A stretch of DNA of 64,000 bases from positions 17,729 to 81,728 of the forward strand of contig JAPOXO010000088.1 of the NCBI GenBank assembly GCA_026707045.1, read 5' to 3'. Both the position numbers and the translations under genes were made by a program. Origin of the DNA: Gammaproteobacteria bacterium (GTDB taxonomy: Bacteria; Pseudomonadota; Gammaproteobacteria; Pseudomonadales; Azotimanducaceae). Below are positions 60,602 to 64,000 of this stretch, one piece after another. The notes below the pieces were generated by a model, which made no database searches, was not told the origin of the DNA, and saw only the letters and a list, made by a program, of their open reading frames with translations. Every line of letters begins with the position of its first letter. The first letter of the stretch is position 1.

Positions 60602-62275
60602 CTACATGTTTGGGTAATTCGGTCCTCCGCTTCCCTCGGGAGGTACCCAAGTTATGTTTTGAGCGGGATCCTTGATGTCGCAAGTCTTGCAGTGTACGCA
60701 GTTTTGAGCATTTATCTGAAAACGGTGTTCACCGTTCTCCTCGACAACTTCGTAGACACCAGCTGGACAGTATCTTTGCGCTGGCTCCTGATACATACGC
60801 AGGTTTTGCTCAATCGGAATTTTTTCGTCTTCAAGGAGAAGGTGGCAGGGCTGATCCTCTTCATGGTTTGTGTTCGACAAAAACACACTGGATAGTTTGT
60901 CGAACGAATAGACCCCGTCTGGTCGAGGATATCTGAGGGGCTTACTCTTGCTGGCACGTCGAAGTTTCTTGTGATCTGGCACTACATCTCGCAGTGTGAG
61001 TTTGTCTTGCCCGCAAAACAACTTCTGTTCCACCAGACTCCATGCTGAACCAAATATCATTCCAAATTTGTGCCATGCGGGTCCTGCATTGCGTGAGTCG
61101 AAGAGTTCGTCGTAAAGCCATGATTCTTCAAAATACTTTTGAATGTTTGGGGTCGTATGAGTCAATCCAGAATCCAATTCCTCAAAAACAGCTTCCGCTC
61201 CTAGCATTCCCGACTTGATCGCAGTGTGCGAACCTTTGACCTTCAATGTATTGAGAAACCCAGCATTGTCACCGATCAGTGCCGCGCCCGGAACAGCCAG
61301 TTTCGGAAGCGAGTTGTAGCCTCCTTTGACAATTGCCCGTGCACCATAGGAGATTCGTCGTCCATCGATCAATTGTTTCTTGATCAGCGGGTGAGTTTTC
61401 CAGCGTTGAAACTCGTCAAAAGGACTGAGGTAGGGATTGGAATAAGCCAGATCGACAATCAATCCAAGCGAGATCTGATTGTCCTCGACGTGATAGAGGA
61501 ATCCGCCGCCCGTTGTTCCTCCGAACAGTCCAAGTGGCCAGCCTAGAGTGTGGACTACCTTTCCCAGCTCGTGGCTGGACTCTGGAATTTCCCATAGCTC
61601 TTTGAGTCCGATCGCGTAATGTTGAGGAGAAGCGTCTGCCGCAAGGTCAAATTTGGTTAACAGTTGCTTACCCAAGTGTCCTCTGCAACCTTCGGCCAAT
61701 AGCGTGAAGCTTGCTTTTAGCTCGTACCCAGGTTGGTAACTGAATTTGTGCTGACCCTGCCGGTCAATGCCCATGTCGCCGGTAGCCACGCCACCCACTG
61801 CTCCGTCATCTGTATAGAGAAGTTCGGTGGCGGCAAATCCCGGAAAGAGCATTACTCCCATGCTTTCTGCCTGCTCCGACATCCAGCGGCAAATGTTTCC
61901 AAGTGAAATTGCGTAGTTGCCCTGATTGTGAAGTGCTTCTGGCACGAGAGCTTGAGGAATCGAAATTGATTGTCGGTCGTTGATCAAGCAATAAGCTTCA
62001 TCGGCACTCACGGGTGTGGCAGGCGCACCGAGTTTGCGCCAGTTTGGCAGGAGTTCCTCCATTGCCAGTGGATACATGATCGCGCCTGAGAGGATGTGTG
62101 CACCGATTTCACTGCCTTTTTCAACAAGGCAGACTGACACCTCTTTACCAGCTTCTCGAGACAACTGCATTAGCCGAATCGCAGCTGCTAGACCCGATGG
62201 ACCGCCGCCGACAATAACAACATCGAAATCCATCGACTCACGGTTGTTTTCAGTCATTCTGGGTCCAGTTGCCAT
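60602..62275 (-). CDS. etfD: electron transfer flavoprotein-ubiquinone oxidoreductase
   Basis: 557 residues, the normal length. It takes electrons from reduced ETF and passes them to ubiquinone at the inner membrane. The FAD site (VVIVGGGPSGLAAAI), the GAHILSGAIMYP stretch, GGYNSLPKLAVPGAALIGDNAGFLN (in part) and the C-terminal [4Fe-4S] domain with CVHCKTCDIKDP are all present. The first ATG (62275), or the one six codons later, may be the start. Divergent from etfBA, the usual partner genes. Confidence 0.95.
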   Translation of the reverse strand: MATGPRMTENNRESMDFDVVIVGGGPSGLAAAIRLMQLSREAGKEVSVCLVEKGSEIGAHILSGAIMYPLAMEELLPNWRKLGAPATPVSADEAYCLINDRQSISIPQALVPEALHNQGNYAISLGNICRWMSEQAESMGVMLFPGFAATELLYTDDGAVGGVATGDMGIDRQGQHKFSYQPGYELKASFTLLAEGCRGHLGKQLLTKFDLAADASPQHYAIGLKELWEIPESSHELGKVVHTLGWPLGLFGGTTGGGFLYHVEDNQISLGLIVDLAYSNPYLSPFDEFQRWKTHPLIKKQLIDGRRISYGARAIVKGGYNSLPKLAVPGAALIGDNAGFLNTLKVKGSHTAIKSGMLGAEAVFEELDSGLTHTTPNIQKYFEESWLYDELFDSRNAGPAWHKFGMIFGSAWSLVEQKLFCGQDKLTLRDVVPDHKKLRRASKSKPLRYPRPDGVYSFDKLSSVFLSNTNHEEDQPCHLLLEDEKIPIEQNLRMYQEPAQRYCPAGVYEVVEENGEHRFQINAQNCVHCKTCDIKDPAQNITWVPPEGSGGPNYPNM

Positions 62276-62405
62276 GGGCCATTCTGATTATAGAGGTCGG
62301 TTTGTGCGAAAATATGTGCCCTCACGCAGGAGAGATTCTCGAACTGTTGCGAGCAATTTTCTTTGTCGCGTGTGTACTTCCATTGAGTAACCGCATTTAA
62401 GTGAC

Positions 62406-63158
62406 ATGAAAGTTTTGTGTGCCGTAAAACGGGTGGTTGATGCAAATGTGAACGTGGTGGTAAAGAACGACGGAACGGGTGTCGATCTCACCAACGTCAA
62501 AATGGCCGTCAATCCCTTTTGTGAGATTGGAGTTGAAGAGGGTTTGCGACTACAAGAGGCTGGAATAGCCACAGAGGTGGTGGCAGCGACGGTGGGCTCA
62601 GAAAAAGCTCAGGAACAGATCCGGGTTTGTATGGCATTGGGTGCAGACAGAGGAATCGTGGTTGAGGCTGACGACGACTTAGAACCGCTTTCCATCGCCA
62701 AGTTGCTTAAAGCAGTGTACGAGCGGGAACAACCCAGTATCGTGATATTCGGAAAACAAAGCATCGATGGAGACAACGGACAAACCGGCCAAATGTTTGC
62801 AGCACTGACTGGACTCCCTCAAGGAACGTTTGCATCCGAACTGTCAATTGAAGGGGACTCAGCCGAAGTAACTCGGGAGGTCGACGGGGGACTGCAGACA
62901 GTAAAAGTGTCGCTTCCGATGGTGCTCACTACGGACTTGAGGCTCAACACGCCTCGATTTGCCACTCTGCCGAACATCATGAAGTCTCGGCGAAAACCCA
63001 TCGAAAACGTTTCTCCTACTTCTTTAGGAGTCACACTTGATCGTCATACTGAGACTTTGAACGTTGATCGACCACCAGAACGAAAATCCGGCATCAAAGT
63101 GGATTCCGTAGAAGAATTGGTCGACAAACTTCGAAACGAAGCAAAGGTGATCTCATGA
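62406..63158 (+). CDS. etfB: electron transfer flavoprotein beta subunit
   Basis: 250 residues, typical. MKVLCAVKRVVDANVNV, VNPFCEIGVEEGLRL, FGKQSIDGDNGQTGQM and the C-terminal helical part are hallmarks. It binds AMP and pairs with EtfA to carry electrons from acyl-CoA dehydrogenases to the ubiquinone oxidoreductase. It overlaps etfA by 4 bases (ATGA). Confidence 0.95.
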   Translation: MKVLCAVKRVVDANVNVVVKNDGTGVDLTNVKMAVNPFCEIGVEEGLRLQEAGIATEVVAATVGSEKAQEQIRVCMALGADRGIVVEADDDLEPLSIAKLLKAVYEREQPSIVIFGKQSIDGDNGQTGQMFAALTGLPQGTFASELSIEGDSAEVTREVDGGLQTVKVSLPMVLTTDLRLNTPRFATLPNIMKSRRKPIENVSPTSLGVTLDRHTETLNVDRPPERKSGIKVDSVEELVDKLRNEAKVIS

Positions 63159-64000
63159 GTACATTAGTTATTGCAGATCATGACAACGAAGCTCTCAAGC
63201 CAGTGACGCTTTCCACGCTAGCAGCAGCGCGAGCAATCGGTGGGGACATAGATCTTCTTGTCGCCGGAAGCGACTGCCAGAGCGTTGCCGAAGAGGCATC
63301 ATCTATCGGATGTGTCGCTCGCGTGTTGCTTGCCGACAACGAGACCTATAAACATGCGCTCGCAGAAAACATTGCGCCATTGGTTGTCAGTCTAGCGAAT
63401 GACTATACGCACATTCTGACCGCGCATACCACCACGGGCAAGAACTTTTTACCGCGGGTAGCGGCATTATTGGACGTTCAGATGATTTCCGACATCATTA
63501 GCGTTGAATCTGGAGATACCTATAAGCGTCCGATCTATGCGGGCAACGCAATTGCAACGGTGAAATCCAACGATTCGAAGAAAGTGATCTCAGTTCGTGG
63601 AACGGGATTTGATCCAATAGAGGCCAATGGTGGTTCAGCGGAAGTCTCGACAGTTACTGAAGCTCACGATGCGAACATGTCAGAGCACGTACGGGATGAA
63701 ATCGCGAAGTCGGAACGTCCGGAACTAACAGCTGCGGGTATTGTGGTGTCTGGTGGTCGCGGCATGGGTAGCGGAGAAAACTTCGCAATACTGGATGAAC
63801 TTGCGGACTTGCTAGGTGCCGCCGTCGGTGCGTCGCGTGCCGCTGTGGATGCAGGTTATGTTCCAAACGATATGCAAGTGGGACAGACTGGCAAAATTGT
63901 GGCCCCCGAACTCTATATAGCCATCGGTATTTCAGGAGCCATTCAGCATCTAGCTGGAATGAAAGATTCCAAGGTCATTGTGGCGATCAATAAGGACGGC
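63155..64000 (+). CDS. etfA: electron transfer flavoprotein alpha subunit (3' end cut off)
   Basis: 282 codons visible from ATG at 63155; the right edge cuts the gene. [37 protein letters not shown] and [24 protein letters not shown] are the FAD-binding features of EtfA. About 30 residues are missing compared with the usual 310. It overlaps etfB by 4 bases. Confidence 0.95.
   Translation, partial: MSTLVIADHDNEALKPVTLSTLAAARAIGGDIDLLVAGSDCQSVAEEASSIGCVARVLLADNETYKHALAENIAPLVVSLANDYTHILTAHTTTGKNFLPRVAALLDVQMISDIISVESGDTYKRPIYAGNAIATVKSNDSKKVISVRGTGFDPIEANGGSAEVSTVTEAHDANMSEHVRDEIAKSERPELTAAGIVVSGGRGMGSGENFAILDELADLLGAAVGASRAAVDAGYVPNDMQVGQTGKIVAPELYIAIGISGAIQHLAGMKDSKVIVAINKDG

Noticed and set aside
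1..64000. CRISPR array, prophage, toxin-antitoxin or restriction-modification system, rRNA or tRNA
   Set aside because: No regularly spaced repeats, no characteristic genes and no RNA gene pattern were found by reading; a tool-based search was not possible.

Overview
The window comes from a Gram-negative bacterium, most likely a gammaproteobacterium or close relative. The evidence is three TonB-dependent outer-membrane receptors, a 67-kDa-type SppA, ETF-ubiquinone oxidoreductase with EtfBA, glutathione reductase, and many signal peptides. Base composition is moderate (mid to upper 40s % GC by eye), apart from one clearly GC-richer insertion sequence. No rRNA, tRNA or CRISPR array was seen. 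Taxonomy is inference; no marker gene was compared.

Layout. 1-2919: a membrane protein of the ABC-2 permease/M1-like type, cut by the left edge. 3420-16662: nutrient acquisition and redox, with two large TonB receptors around a phytanoyl-CoA-dioxygenase-type (PhyH) enzyme, glutathione reductase, an amino-acid:cation symporter and a small TonB receptor. 16743-25180: a tandem CaiB/BaiF CoA-transferase and a 1993-residue exported subtilisin-like protease. 25181-26044 has no convincing gene. 26045-33147: small-molecule enzymes, including a second PhyH protein, a sterol-C24-methyltransferase-like protein between two DUF1428 paralogues, an SRPBCC protein, an SDR, an HpcH/HpaI aldolase and a gamma-carbonic anhydrase. 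33150-37539: two exported unknowns, a four-carbon sugar-acid kinase-like protein and the first of two CmcJ/NvfI-like oxygenases.

37617-52938 is the most unusual part. An NHL-propeller gene and a divergent murF form a block that occurs twice, 8272 bp apart. 1284 bp (39616-40899 and 47888-49171) look identical base for base and then stop abruptly inside murF, after which the two MurF proteins are only about 70% alike. Between the copies lie two paralogous membrane-anchored alpha-solenoid proteins, a GC-rich IS3-type element with a frameshifted transposase, and a small exported protein whose start codon and ribosome site lie in the duplicated DNA. This looks like recent gene conversion or recombination between old paralogues. 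An ABC exporter pair follows the second murF.

52971-64000: an exported thioredoxin-ankyrin protein, a second CmcJ/NvfI-like oxygenase, a rightward run (sigma-region-4/winged-helix-like regulator, MoaA, DUF1285, double YjbR-like protein, third PhyH enzyme), and the ETF electron-transfer module (etfD divergent from etfBA; etfA cut by the right edge).

Themes: import through TonB receptors, five putative non-haem iron oxygenases, CoA-thioester and flavoprotein electron-transfer chemistry, and paralogue pairs (MurF, solenoid, NHL, DUF1428, CmcJ/NvfI) kept close together. No single known defence or secretion system is present. The best candidates for new biology are the duplicated NHL-murF/solenoid locus, the sterol-methyltransferase-like gene, the bacterial CmcJ/NvfI pair and the sigma-like regulator.
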